Source: Hyphomicrobiales bacterium
Lineage (GTDB): Bacteria; Pseudomonadota; Alphaproteobacteria; Rhizobiales; Xanthobacteraceae
NCBI GenBank assembly: GCA_021732215.1
Contig: JAKFVL010000020.1
Coordinates: 101,673 to 165,672, forward strand
DNA: 64,000 bases
Direction of reading: 5' to 3'
This document shows, piece after piece, positions 53,299 to 59,979 of this stretch (positions within the stretch are counted from its first letter, which is position 1; each line of letters begins with the position of its first letter). The position numbers and the translations under genes are program-made. The notes under the pieces were generated by a model, which did not search any database, was not told where the DNA came from, and saw only the letters and a list, made by a program, of their open reading frames with translations.

Positions 53299-53939
53299 GG
53301 CTTGATCTCCACCAACGGAATTTTCGGAATTGCTCCGGCCTCGAATGCCGACAGATCGACCTCGAGATATTCGGTATCGAACCGTACCGGCACGTCGAAG
53401 AGAAAGCCTGCGGTCACGCTCACACCAACCGAAGGCACATGACCCTCGAGAAACGTCACGAGGCCCGTGATCGGATCGCAGATGAATGCTTCGCCGTCTT
53501 CGAACTCGACGCCACTCACCGCAACACGCACCGACCCCCCCACCGGCTTCACGACCGGACGCTGATAGACGGCATAGGCGCCGCCATAGGATTTCGTGAG
53601 CTGAAACTGCGTGCGCACGCCGTCGCCAGTGCCGATGACCTGATCGAATGGCGTGATCGCCGACGATGGTTGCGCCGAGGAATGATCGAGCCGGTCACGC
53701 CAGCGAAAGCTGTGCAACTGACCCCGGCGCTCCTCGAAAAAAGCGACCACCGTCTGGAGCGCGTCGAATGTCTTGACACCGTAGCCCGCGTCGAAACGCC
53801 GGCGCGAATGCGCCCAGCGCGCGTTGCGCTCCTCGCGGCCGGACCCGAACGTCACGATTTCGGTCCGCCGTTCCGGCCCGCCCGCGCTTCGCAGCGCGAT
53901 GTCGAGCGGGAACAGCACTTCGTGAAACGCTGCCGTCAT
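53295..53939 (-). CDS. DUF2460 distal tail protein (GTA orfg12-like)
   Basis: A 214-aa protein of the TIGR02217 family, with 'FHEVLFPLDIALRSAGGPER' and 'RWAHSRRRFDAGYGVKT' at the N-terminus and the typical 'FFEERRGQLHSFRWRDRLDH'. It forms the distal tail hub of the GTA. The stop overlaps the DUF2163 start by four bases. Confidence 0.94.
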   Translation of the reverse strand: MTAAFHEVLFPLDIALRSAGGPERRTEIVTFGSGREERNARWAHSRRRFDAGYGVKTFDALQTVVAFFEERRGQLHSFRWRDRLDHSSAQPSSAITPFDQVIGTGDGVRTQFQLTKSYGGAYAVYQRPVVKPVGGSVRVAVSGVEFEDGEAFICDPITGLVTFLEGHVPSVGVSVTAGFLFDVPVRFDTEYLEVDLSAFEAGAIPKIPLVEIKP

Positions 53940-53960
53940 CGCTGCGCTCCTTTATGGGCG

Positions 53961-53997
53961 TCGTCTGATCGCAAAACCGGCTTCCAATTTTGCGGAC
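53961..53997. repeat. Short palindromic repeat (family C, copy 1)
   Basis: CGCAAAA (53970-53976) pairs with TTTTGCG (53988-53994) around an ACCGG core, with outer CGTC/GACG. The same core recurs at 62724-62772. It fills the gap between the tape-measure and DUF2460 genes. Confidence 0.65.
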
Positions 53998-54001
53998 GAC
54001 G

Positions 54002-54565
54002 CTAGAGACTCCGCTGACCTCGCGCGACCGCGCGCGCGATCTGACCGGCGATGTAGGTTTCCGAACGACGGAAGCTGTCAGCATCCGGCGTTGCGATGTT
54101 GACGACGATACTGCCGCCGCCTGCGCTCGCCGCCACGCCAAGCCGTCCATCGGGTCCGCGCCGCAACGGCATGATCGCTTCGGGACCCGCCTCGCCCGCG
54201 AGCCCCACGCTGCCGCCGAGCGGAAAGTACGTCGGCGATCCGATCACGCCGCCGCTCGCGAATGGCTTGACGCTGCCGCCGATCCCGCCGGTGATGCTGC
54301 CGACCAGCGATCCGATCCCGGATGAGACGATTCCTTCGAGCGGCTTGAAGGCGAGTTTGACGGCAAGATCGGATGCCTTCAATGTCAGCGACTTGAGAAC
54401 GTCGTCGAACTGCTTGCCGCTGGTGATCGACGTCGCGAACGCGCGCGTGATAGTTGATGCGAAACTGCCGGCAACCCGCGACAGTTCGCGCGTCGTTCCC
54501 GAGAGCCTGTCGAACACCCGGCTGGTGTCTTCGCCGCTCCTCACGAGATCGGTATCGTCAACCAT
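54002..54565 (-). CDS. GTA tail tape-measure protein (orfg11-like, short)
   Basis: A 187-aa protein with an N-terminal amphipathic coiled-coil part ('VFDRLSGTTRELSRVAGSFA'), a Gly-rich hydrophobic centre ('SGIGSLVGSITGGIGGSV') and the typical phage tape-measure tail end 'GLAGEAGPEAIMPLRRGPDG'. Its short length matches the small tape measures of GTAs, which set a short tail. It overlaps the upstream small gene by eight bases. Confidence 0.9.
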   Translation of the reverse strand: MVDDTDLVRSGEDTSRVFDRLSGTTRELSRVAGSFASTITRAFATSITSGKQFDDVLKSLTLKASDLAVKLAFKPLEGIVSSGIGSLVGSITGGIGGSVKPFASGGVIGSPTYFPLGGSVGLAGEAGPEAIMPLRRGPDGRLGVAASAGGGSIVVNIATPDADSFRRSETYIAGQIARAVARGQRSL

Positions 54566-54773
54566 GATTGCTCTTTCGTGTGTCGGGAAACTGCGTCATC
54601 AGATCGTTCAGCGCATCGCGCGCGATCGGCTCGAGCGAATGTCCCCTCACCGCACGAATGGCGTGGGCCAGTTCGCGCGGCGTCATCGACCAGAAGGCTT
54701 GCGGCGACAACCGCAGCACACCGAACCCGAAGCGCATCGCATCGGCCCAGGGAAACGGCGTGAGTTCAGCCAC
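54558..54773 (-). CDS. Small GTA tail protein (TIGR02216-like)
   Basis: A 71-aa protein, 'MRFGFGVLRLSPQAFWSMTP' then 'RELAHAIRAV', matching the small phage-conserved family between the tail assembly chaperone and the tape measure of GTAs. It may be a second chaperone made by the position of a usual frameshift partner. Start is GTG at 54773; both ends are tightly packed (8-nt overlap downstream, 1-nt gap upstream). Confidence 0.85.
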   Translation of the reverse strand: MAELTPFPWADAMRFGFGVLRLSPQAFWSMTPRELAHAIRAVRGHSLEPIARDALNDLMTQFPDTRKSNHG

Positions 54774-54774
54774 G

Positions 54775-55086
54775 TCATGTACCCTCGAACGTCGCAGTGA
54801 TCAGCGCGGCGGCGATACGCACATAGCCGGCAGCGCCGCCATCGATCGCCATCGCGGCCACATCGTCATCAGTCACCGGCTCACCCGCGCCACGCAACCC
54901 TGCGGCGATGATCCGGATCAGATCGCGCGCGGACAGCCGCCCGGTGCCGAAGCGTTCCGCCAATGCCGCTAAATCGCTGGCGCCGAATGCGGCTTCGAGT
55001 TCCGCAAGTGCTCCGAGCGTCAGCACCAGGCGGCGCTGCTTGCCGCCGACGTCCGCATCGATCTCACCGCGATATCGATTCGCCAT
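54775..55086 (-). CDS. GTA tail assembly chaperone (orfg10-like)
   Basis: A 103-aa protein, 'RRLVLTLGALAELEAAFGAS' and 'LIRIIAAGLRGAGEPVTDDD', matching the phage_TAC_11/GTA gp10 family that guides tail-tube assembly. Its ATG overlaps the major tail protein stop by one base. Confidence 0.88.
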   Translation of the reverse strand: MANRYRGEIDADVGGKQRRLVLTLGALAELEAAFGASDLAALAERFGTGRLSARDLIRIIAAGLRGAGEPVTDDDVAAMAIDGGAAGYVRIAAALITATFEGT

Positions 55087-55493
55087 CAGGCAGCCGTAAA
55101 GCTGAGAGGACCGGCGGATTCGAACGACAGCTCGAACGTCACCTCGCCGTTGTGCTCACCGGAAAACTCGAAAACCGCGATCTGAAATAGCCCTTCGAGC
55201 GTGCCGAAATCCGGCACGATCACCTGGCAGTTTTTCACCACTCCATCGAAGAACGCCTGCCGCACCAGCGCGTCGGAGGCTGCATCGCGAAACAGTCCGC
55301 GTCCCGAGATCGACGCACGCTTGATGCCTGCGCCTTCCAGCAGCTCGCGCCATCGCCCGGCGGATTCGGCGTGGGTGACATCCACGGTTTCCGCATTGAA
55401 TGCGATCTTGCGGCTGCGAAGCCCGGCGACGGTGACGAAGCCTGTGCCGTCGTGCATCTTCAGCAGCAGGTCCTTACCCTTCTGAGCGCCCAT
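55086..55493 (-). CDS. Major tail protein, TP901-1 family (GTA orfg9-like)
   Basis: A 135-aa tube protein, 'AQKGKDLLLKMHDGTGFVTV', 'AGLRSRKIAFNAETVDVT' and 'FEFSGEHNGEVTFELSFESA'. It polymerises into the tail tube. The position between the DUF3168 gene and the chaperone is the conserved GTA order. Confidence 0.93.
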   Translation of the reverse strand: MGAQKGKDLLLKMHDGTGFVTVAGLRSRKIAFNAETVDVTHAESAGRWRELLEGAGIKRASISGRGLFRDAASDALVRQAFFDGVVKNCQVIVPDFGTLEGLFQIAVFEFSGEHNGEVTFELSFESAGPLSFTAA

Positions 55494-55505
55494 GATGTCT
55501 CCTGA

Positions 55506-55919
55506 TCAAATGTTCGGTTCGGTCAGCGCGCGAAAGCGCACCAGCGCGTGATAGGTGCGCCCGTCGGACTCGCGGCGAATGTCGGCGACCGAAAATCTCA
55601 GATTCACCAGGCGGTGCTCCGCGAGATCGAGCGGCGCGTCGTCGAGTGCCTGAAGCAGCGCGCCCGCGATCACGTGCGCCTCGCGATGGCCGCCCTTGCG
55701 CGACCAGGCGTGCAGGACGAGCTGATGTTCCTGCACGGCGCCGTCGCCGGCCGAGGCATCGTTCAGCCGCGCCTCGCCGAGCGTGACGTATGGAAACTCG
55801 GCACCACGCGGCACGTCATCGTAGACGTGTTGCCCGCCGAGGGCAGACGTCAGTGCGCCATCGGCGCGCAACGCATCGTAGACGGCAGCGCGAAGCGCCA
55901 CGTGAGCCGCGGGCATCAT
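55506..55919 (-). CDS. DUF3168 tail completion protein (GTA orfg8-like)
   Basis: A 137-aa protein with 'ALRAAVYDALRADGALTSAL', 'VPRGAEFPYVTLGEA' and 'HEALVLHAW'-type core (here 'HQLVLHAWSRKGGHREAH'), the DUF3168 pattern. It ends the neck side of the tail tube. The start at 55919 (or 55916) is chosen over 55991, which reads through a palindromic repeat. Confidence 0.92.
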   Translation of the reverse strand: MMPAAHVALRAAVYDALRADGALTSALGGQHVYDDVPRGAEFPYVTLGEARLNDASAGDGAVQEHQLVLHAWSRKGGHREAHVIAGALLQALDDAPLDLAEHRLVNLRFSVADIRRESDGRTYHALVRFRALTEPNI

Positions 55920-55937
55920 GAAATCCTTTGAATAAGC

Positions 55938-56035
55938 CCTCATGCTGAGGAGGCCCGCAGGGCCGTCTCGAAGCACGAGGGCGTGTTGCAAGGCATCCTT
56001 CGAGACGCGCGCGATGCGCGCTCCTCAGGATGACG
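55938..56035. repeat. Palindromic intergenic repeat (family A, copy 1)
   Basis: Two arms, CATGCTGAGGAG...GTCTCGAAG and CTTCGAGAC...CTCCTCAGGATG, form a long imperfect hairpin. This type is common between genes in Bradyrhizobiaceae. It lies between the adaptor and DUF3168 genes; copy 2 is at 59798-59896. Confidence 0.8.
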
Positions 56036-56045
56036 TTCGGGAAAA

Positions 56046-56381
56046 TCAATCGATGCGGCGCTCGGCGTCGATCACGAGGAAGGCGCGGTCGGCGCTCTCG
56101 CGAAAACCCGCGATCCGATAGACACGCTCGCCTTCACGCAGGCGATGGCGCAGTGTGAGATCGAGCGGCGCACGCGCCGTGATACGAAACCGTTGCGTCG
56201 CGCCCGCGGCGTCCGCCTCGACATCGCCAGAACCTTTCAGCGGCACAATCGAGGCCCACACCGTCGCGACGTTGACATAGGTGCGGATCTCGCCGCCCTG
56301 ATCGTCCGGCTCGCCGAGCGGCGCCTCGACGGCGACGCGCCAGCGCAGATCGCCCGAGTCTGTCATGACAACACCCGTCAT
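56046..56381 (-). CDS. Phage head-tail adaptor/head completion protein (GTA orfg7-like)
   Basis: A 111-aa beta-rich protein, 'VAVEAPLGEPDDQGGEIRTY', 'VATVWASIVPLKGSGDVEAD' and 'RIAGFRESADRAFLVIDA', the head-tail joining family. The start at 56381 overlaps the connector stop (ATGA). A longer ORF to 56756 is antisense-like frame noise over the connector. Confidence 0.92.
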   Translation of the reverse strand: MTGVVMTDSGDLRWRVAVEAPLGEPDDQGGEIRTYVNVATVWASIVPLKGSGDVEADAAGATQRFRITARAPLDLTLRHRLREGERVYRIAGFRESADRAFLVIDAERRID

Positions 56382-56947
56382 AGCGACAACACCCGGAACG
56401 AACCGACGATCGCATTCACCGTCGGCGGCATCACCGGCACCGCCTGCCCGATCGCGACCTGCCCGCGATTGTCGTACCAGTGCGCCACCAGCACACGGAT
56501 GGCGTGGCGCAGCGCATCCGGCACATCGGTTGCAAGCAGCCCGTAGCCGAGCTGCACGTCGAGCTCGATGCCAGCACTCGCACGACCCGGCTGCGGCAAG
56601 GCCCAGGCGGGCGACGCGATCGTGCCGTTCGCCTTGTCGAGAACGAAAGCCGCCGTTTCGATAGCCGAGGCATTGCCCAGCACATCGAACATCCGCGCCG
56701 CGATCAGCGCGCGCAACGGCCCGGTTCGCAATGTCAACTTTCCATCTGTCGGCCACGCATCGCGCACGAAGCGCCAGGTCTGCGCGATCAGCGCGCGCCG
56801 CGTCAGCGCCTCCACATGTCCCCTCGCAGCCGCGATCAACGCCGCGATCACCGCATCGTCGTCGTCGTGATCGACGCGAATATAACTTTTGGCCTCAGCG
56901 ACGCTGACAGGCTCGAGCGCAGGCGCGCTCAACAGGATCGCGGCCAT
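56378..56947 (-). CDS. Head-tail connector protein (GTA orfg6-like)
   Basis: A 189-aa protein with 'PVSVAEAKSYIRVDHDDDDA' and 'AARGHVEALTRRALIAQTWR', the gp6-like connector pattern, then a beta-rich C-terminal half. It seals the DNA-filled head. It is the first gene of the tail-side operon. Its promoter must lie in the 62-nt gap shared with the divergent serine protease, or in read-through from upstream. Confidence 0.92.
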   Translation of the reverse strand: MAAILLSAPALEPVSVAEAKSYIRVDHDDDDAVIAALIAAARGHVEALTRRALIAQTWRFVRDAWPTDGKLTLRTGPLRALIAARMFDVLGNASAIETAAFVLDKANGTIASPAWALPQPGRASAGIELDVQLGYGLLATDVPDALRHAIRVLVAHWYDNRGQVAIGQAVPVMPPTVNAIVGSFRVLSL

Positions 56948-57009
56948 GGCTGCTCCTTCCGATCGATCTTGCTGTTGACAAATTCGGTGAGAGGCGGCTG
57001 AAAGCGGTC

Positions 57010-57774
57010 ATGAACCGCTCTCCGCGTCTTGCTCTCGCACTTCTGATGGTCGCATTGCTTGCGCCCACGCCCTCGCACGCCATGGTCGGCGGCGCGGCCG
57101 CGGACAAGGACGGCATCGGCCGCAGCGTCGTCACCGTGATCGGCTCACGCGGCAATTTCTGTTCGGGCGCGCTGATCGCGCCGGATATCATTTTGACGGC
57201 GGCGCATTGCGTGCCGAAAGGCGCGACGTACAAGATTGTCATTCCCGGCGAAACCAGGCTGATCGACGTGACGCGCATCGCCACCCATCCGCAATTCAAT
57301 ACGCAGGCGATCGCCAACAGCCGCGCCAGCGCCGACGTGGCGCTGCTCAAGGCAGCCGAACCGCTCACTCGTTCGCGGACGATTGCCGCCACCGCCTCAC
57401 CGCTGACTCCGCTGCAACCAGGCAACCGCTTCACGGTGTCGGGCATCGGCGTCACCGTGCGTGGCGACGGCAAGAGCGGCGGCACGGTGCGCAGCGCGTC
57501 CCTCGTCGCCACCGGCAAGCCGGGCACGTTACAAATTCGCCTGGTCGATCCCGCGACCGGTAACACCAGCGCCGGCCTCGGCGCATGCACCGGCGACTCC
57601 GGCGCGCCTGTATTTGAAAATCAGAGTGGCCGCAGCGTTATCGTCGGCGTCGTGAGCTGGTCGACCGCACCGAACAACGCCGACGGCTGCGGCGGCCTCA
57701 CCGGCACGACGCCACTGACGCTGTATCGGGCGTGGGTGATTGAAACCATGAAGACGTGGAGCGCAAGCCGTTGA
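57010..57774 (+). CDS. Secreted trypsin-like serine protease inserted in the GTA cluster
   Basis: A 254-aa S1 protease with a signal peptide (to about residue 24, 'PSHA'), no recognisable propeptide, and the triad His66 ('LTAAHC'), Asp109 ('ADVALLK') and Ser197 ('GDSGAPVF'). It should act outside the cell or in the periplasm. It lies on the opposite strand to all GTA genes, between the connector and the toxin/capsid block, with its own start. A TTGACA at 56975-56980 could be part of a promoter, but no clear -10 is seen. The 3' end of a second copy survives at 58314-58382. Confidence 0.88.
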   Translation: MNRSPRLALALLMVALLAPTPSHAMVGGAAADKDGIGRSVVTVIGSRGNFCSGALIAPDIILTAAHCVPKGATYKIVIPGETRLIDVTRIATHPQFNTQAIANSRASADVALLKAAEPLTRSRTIAATASPLTPLQPGNRFTVSGIGVTVRGDGKSGGTVRSASLVATGKPGTLQIRLVDPATGNTSAGLGACTGDSGAPVFENQSGRSVIVGVVSWSTAPNNADGCGGLTGTTPLTLYRAWVIETMKTWSASR

Positions 57775-57929
57775 CCCAGCCGGTTCCTTCCTTGCGCGAC
57801 GATAACAATCCGCTTCATCCGGGGTTCATACGCGCGCGCCGAGACTGAACACGCCCCCGGCAAATGGAACCAATTTGCCTGCGGCGCTGTTGTGAGACGC
57901 AATCACCATCAACCCGAGGGACCCACACC

Positions 57930-58214
57930 ATGCGAAAACTGCTGCGAAGAATCCTGACCGGCGCGGCACTTGCGCTTCCTCTGGCATTCGTCACTGCTCC
58001 GGCCACCGCCTTGCCTGGCAAGGCACACGGCGCCGCGCTCGACACCGTCATCTCGTCCGACATCGTCGAGGTCAAGAAAGGCGGCCGTGGCGGCGGACGC
58101 GGCTGGGGCCGCGGGCATCGTGGCTTCAAGGCGTTGGGCTGGAGCCAGGGCCGCAAGGTCGGCTGGCGCGGCCGCGGCTGCCCTCCGGGTCAGTGGAAGA
58201 AGGGCCGCTGCTGA
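57930..58214 (+). CDS. Small exported Gly/Arg-rich protein
   Basis: A 94-aa protein with a signal peptide (MRKLLRRILTGAALALPLAF, cleavage near 'ATA'), then a short acidic part and a Gly/Arg/Lys-rich basic tail ('KGGRGGGRGWGRGHRGFK') with two Cys near the end. No family was recognised. It lies 155 nt after the serine protease on the same strand and ends before a good terminator. The basic tail could bind nucleic acid or cell-wall polymers, but that is speculation. Confidence 0.65.
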   Translation: MRKLLRRILTGAALALPLAFVTAPATALPGKAHGAALDTVISSDIVEVKKGGRGGGRGWGRGHRGFKALGWSQGRKVGWRGRGCPPGQWKKGRC

Positions 58215-58253
58215 ACCGGCGTCCCGGTCTTCGATGATCTGACTTCACTGAGC

Positions 58254-58279
58254 GATGCGGCGTTTCCACGCCGCATCGT
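58254..58279 (+). terminator. Terminator after the small Gly/Arg-rich gene
   Basis: CGATGCGGCG (58254-58263) and CGCCGCATCG (58270-58279) form a 10-bp stem followed by TTTGCGTTTGG, a moderately T-rich tract. Confidence 0.6.
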
Positions 58280-58313
58280 TTGCGTTTGGCATGAACAAAG
58301 CCGCTGGCTGCAC

Positions 58314-58382
58314 GGCCTCACCGGCACAACGCCGCTGACGCCTTACCGCGCGTGGGTGATGGAGACGGTGAAGGGGTGGTGA
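58314..58382 (+). pseudogene. 3'-end relic of a second serine protease copy
   Basis: Translates to 'GLTGTTPLTPYRAWVMETVK' followed by GW and a stop, against 'GLTGTTPLTLYRAWVIETMK' at the end of the intact protease. Only the last 22 codons remain. They lie about 600 nt downstream in the same orientation, so a tandem duplication was followed by deletion around the small Gly/Arg-rich gene. Confidence 0.8.
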
Positions 58383-58409
58383 AAAACCTGCAAACTAAGC
58401 GGGTTTTTC
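58381..58409. terminator. Inverted repeat after the relic and the immunity gene
   Basis: GAAAAACC/GGGTTTTTC arms around a 12-nt loop. It can end leftward transcripts of the immunity gene (stop at 58437) and is AT-tailed on both sides. Confidence 0.5.
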
Positions 58410-58436
58410 AAGCAACTGACTGTTCGCCGCCGGCGC

Positions 58437-58826
58437 CTACTTACGACGCCGTGCAAACGTCATCTCCGAGAATTCAGGCGGCAGCACATCGCGTCGTAGT
58501 TCGTCGATGATTTCATCCGACCGGACGAAGAGACCCATTCCGGGCCAGATGTCGCGCTTGTCTGGAACGTCGATGCGAACGGCGATCAGCCAATCGTGGT
58601 AGTCCGCCAACACATCCTGGAGAGCGTGGAGAACCTCCGGACGCAGCATCTTCTTCAAGTCGTTGAGTTCGACCTGATGCACAAACCATCCCCAATCGTC
58701 GTCAACGACCCAATAATCTGCTTTGCCAAAAGCATCAATCTTTCCGAAGCGACCGAGCTCTGCTCTGATACGATCGTAAAGAACCGCCCAGTCGCGAGAT
58801 ACTTCTTCTGAAGATTCTTCGCTCAT
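58437..58826 (-). CDS. Candidate immunity protein for the adjacent toxin
   Basis: A 129-aa acidic cytosolic protein: 'KADYWVVDDDWGWFVHQVEL', 'LQDVLADYHDWLIAVRIDV' and 'MGLFVRSDEIIDELRRDVLP'. No signal peptide or TM. Size, acidity and its place five bases after the toxin stop fit a polymorphic-toxin immunity protein. I recall similar proteins next to RHS-type toxins, but could not confirm a family. Confidence 0.65.
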   Translation of the reverse strand: MSEESSEEVSRDWAVLYDRIRAELGRFGKIDAFGKADYWVVDDDWGWFVHQVELNDLKKMLRPEVLHALQDVLADYHDWLIAVRIDVPDKRDIWPGMGLFVRSDEIIDELRRDVLPPEFSEMTFARRRK

Positions 58827-58831
58827 GATTT

Positions 58832-59311
58832 CTACTCGCCCCGCCCCGGTCCTAAACGAAAGATTCTTCGTATTGTTCTAAGGCCATTATTGAAATCGCG
58901 AATTCTTGGATCTTCGGACTCGCGGATTTCCTTAAGGAGGCCTCTTGCCTGATCAGGCGTCATCTTGTTCAGATCAATATTGTTCTTCTCAAGATATTTG
59001 TTGCTAAGCTCACCAACCGCATCGTTGTAGCGGCCGTGTGGGCCGTCTTTTCCGTTCCAGAAATTTCCTATTGGCGTTCCGTCAGGGCCAACTTGTACTA
59101 CGCCTTTAGGCAAACTTCCCGAGGTACTCTTCTCAAAAACTGTTCTTGTCTCCGGAGGCAAGTCCCATTTGTTGTAGATGCTGCGCGGCATCTCATGGTG
59201 TCCTCCTCTCTGATAGTACGGCTCCCCAAACCTATCGAGCGGATTGTCCGATACGAGCTGAACCTGCCCCTCATTCCGCTCCTGCAATAAATCCAGAAAA
59301 GCCTTCAGCAT
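58832..59311 (-). CDS. Toxin C-terminal domain, HHE-type putative nuclease (frameshifted from N-part)
   Basis: Reads from an ATG at 59311 (159 aa), but is best seen as the C-terminal half of the split gene at 59271-59720. It has 'YYQRGGHHEMPRSIYNKWDL' (His-His-Glu, possible metal site), 'GPHGRYNDAVGELSNKYLEK' and 'MTPDQARGLLKEIRESEDPR'. These patterns recur at the C-termini of RHS and other polymorphic toxins annotated as HNH/EndoVII-like nucleases (recollection, not a search). Removing one T from the TTTT run opposite 59297-59300 fuses it in frame to the N-part, giving 295 aa. Confidence 0.65.
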   Translation of the reverse strand: MLKAFLDLLQERNEGQVQLVSDNPLDRFGEPYYQRGGHHEMPRSIYNKWDLPPETRTVFEKSTSGSLPKGVVQVGPDGTPIGNFWNGKDGPHGRYNDAVGELSNKYLEKNNIDLNKMTPDQARGLLKEIRESEDPRIRDFNNGLRTIRRIFRLGPGRGE

Positions 59312-59720
59312 CCCCGAGCGAAACGCCGTCGCTGAGATCGAGCCCATCGAATATCGAGTCGATACCTCCACTGCTGCCGTGATCATCGAAAGCCAGGCTT
59401 TCCCCGAACCCGCCTCCCGGATCGTCGAACGCGATGTCACCACCTTCTCCACCGAATGCAGATCCACCGCCCGCACCAAATCCGCCGCCACCTCCGCCAA
59501 CACCACTATTGCCGCTGGTCCATTGTCCGCCACGGGAGTTGCCTGCCGGCACACGCGGCTGGCTCGGGCTGTATTTCGCGTCGAGCGACGGAAAGACACT
59601 GGTGAGCGCAGTCCCCGGCTTGAAGAAGCGCCCGGCATCCGGCTTGACCCAGCGATGCGCGTCCGGCCGCAGCCAGCGCGCTCGCTGATGCTGCTGCCAC
59701 GCGGCGTCACACCTCGGCAT
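59271..59720 (-). CDS. Toxin N-terminal 'RPDA' part with Gly-rich linker (split toxin)
   Basis: A 149-aa ORF starting at 59720 with 'HQRARWLRPDAHRW' and 'PDAGRFF' (residues 11-33), then 'PRVPAGNSRGGQWTSG' and a Gly/Asp-rich linker. Seventeen of the first 23 motif residues equal those of the deaminase toxin upstream (62631-61855). It stops at 59271 where the frame is lost; the natural continuation is the toxin domain ORF overlapping by 41 nt. The N-part probably directs the toxin to the particle or cell surface, by inference from its reuse with two different toxin domains. Confidence 0.65.
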   Translation of the reverse strand: MPRCDAAWQQHQRARWLRPDAHRWVKPDAGRFFKPGTALTSVFPSLDAKYSPSQPRVPAGNSRGGQWTSGNSGVGGGGGGFGAGGGSAFGGEGGDIAFDDPGGGFGESLAFDDHGSSGGIDSIFDGLDLSDGVSLGDAEGFSGFIAGAE

Positions 59721-59756
59721 GCGAAGCGCCCTTGAATGTTGATGGATCGGAAAAGG

Positions 59757-59781
59757 AAAACGCCGGCCACGAGGGCCGGCG
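59757..59781 (-). terminator. Terminator between capsid and second toxin
   Basis: CGCCGGCC-ACGAG-GGCCGGCG (59761-59781) with A's at 59757-59760 giving a short U-run leftward. It would separate the capsid transcript from the toxin, 37 nt before the toxin start. Confidence 0.55.
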
Positions 59782-59797
59782 CTCTGCCATTTGAGGC

Positions 59798-59896
59798 CGT
59801 CATCCTGAGGAGCGCGCGCTTGCGCGCGTCTCGAAGGATGCGCCGGGAAAATCACCCTTCGAGGCAGCCGCTTGCGCGGCGGCGCCTCAGGGTGAC
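59798..59896. repeat. Palindromic intergenic repeat (family A, copy 2)
   Basis: CGTCATCCTGAGGAG... and ...GCCTCAGGGTGACG arms with internal GC hairpins, related to the repeat at 55938-56035. It lies between capsid and second toxin. Confidence 0.75.
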
Positions 59897-59925
59897 GAGT
59901 CCATCTCGGACATAGGTCTCAACGA

Positions 59926-59971
59926 TCCCGGATCAGCGATGCCACGCGGGCGCGTGGCATCGCGTCCGGGA
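59926..59971. repeat. Strong hairpin overlapping the end of the capsid gene region
   Basis: GCGATGCCACGC/GCGTGGCATCGC is a perfect 12-bp stem inside outer TCCCGGA/TCCGGGA arms, nine bases beyond the capsid stop. No T-tract follows, so it may stabilise the capsid mRNA rather than terminate it. Confidence 0.6.
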
Positions 59972-59979
59972 CAAGAAGA

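Noticed and set aside
57010..58382. Insertion sequence carrying the serine protease
   Set aside because: No transposase, terminal inverted repeats or target-site duplication were found around the block.
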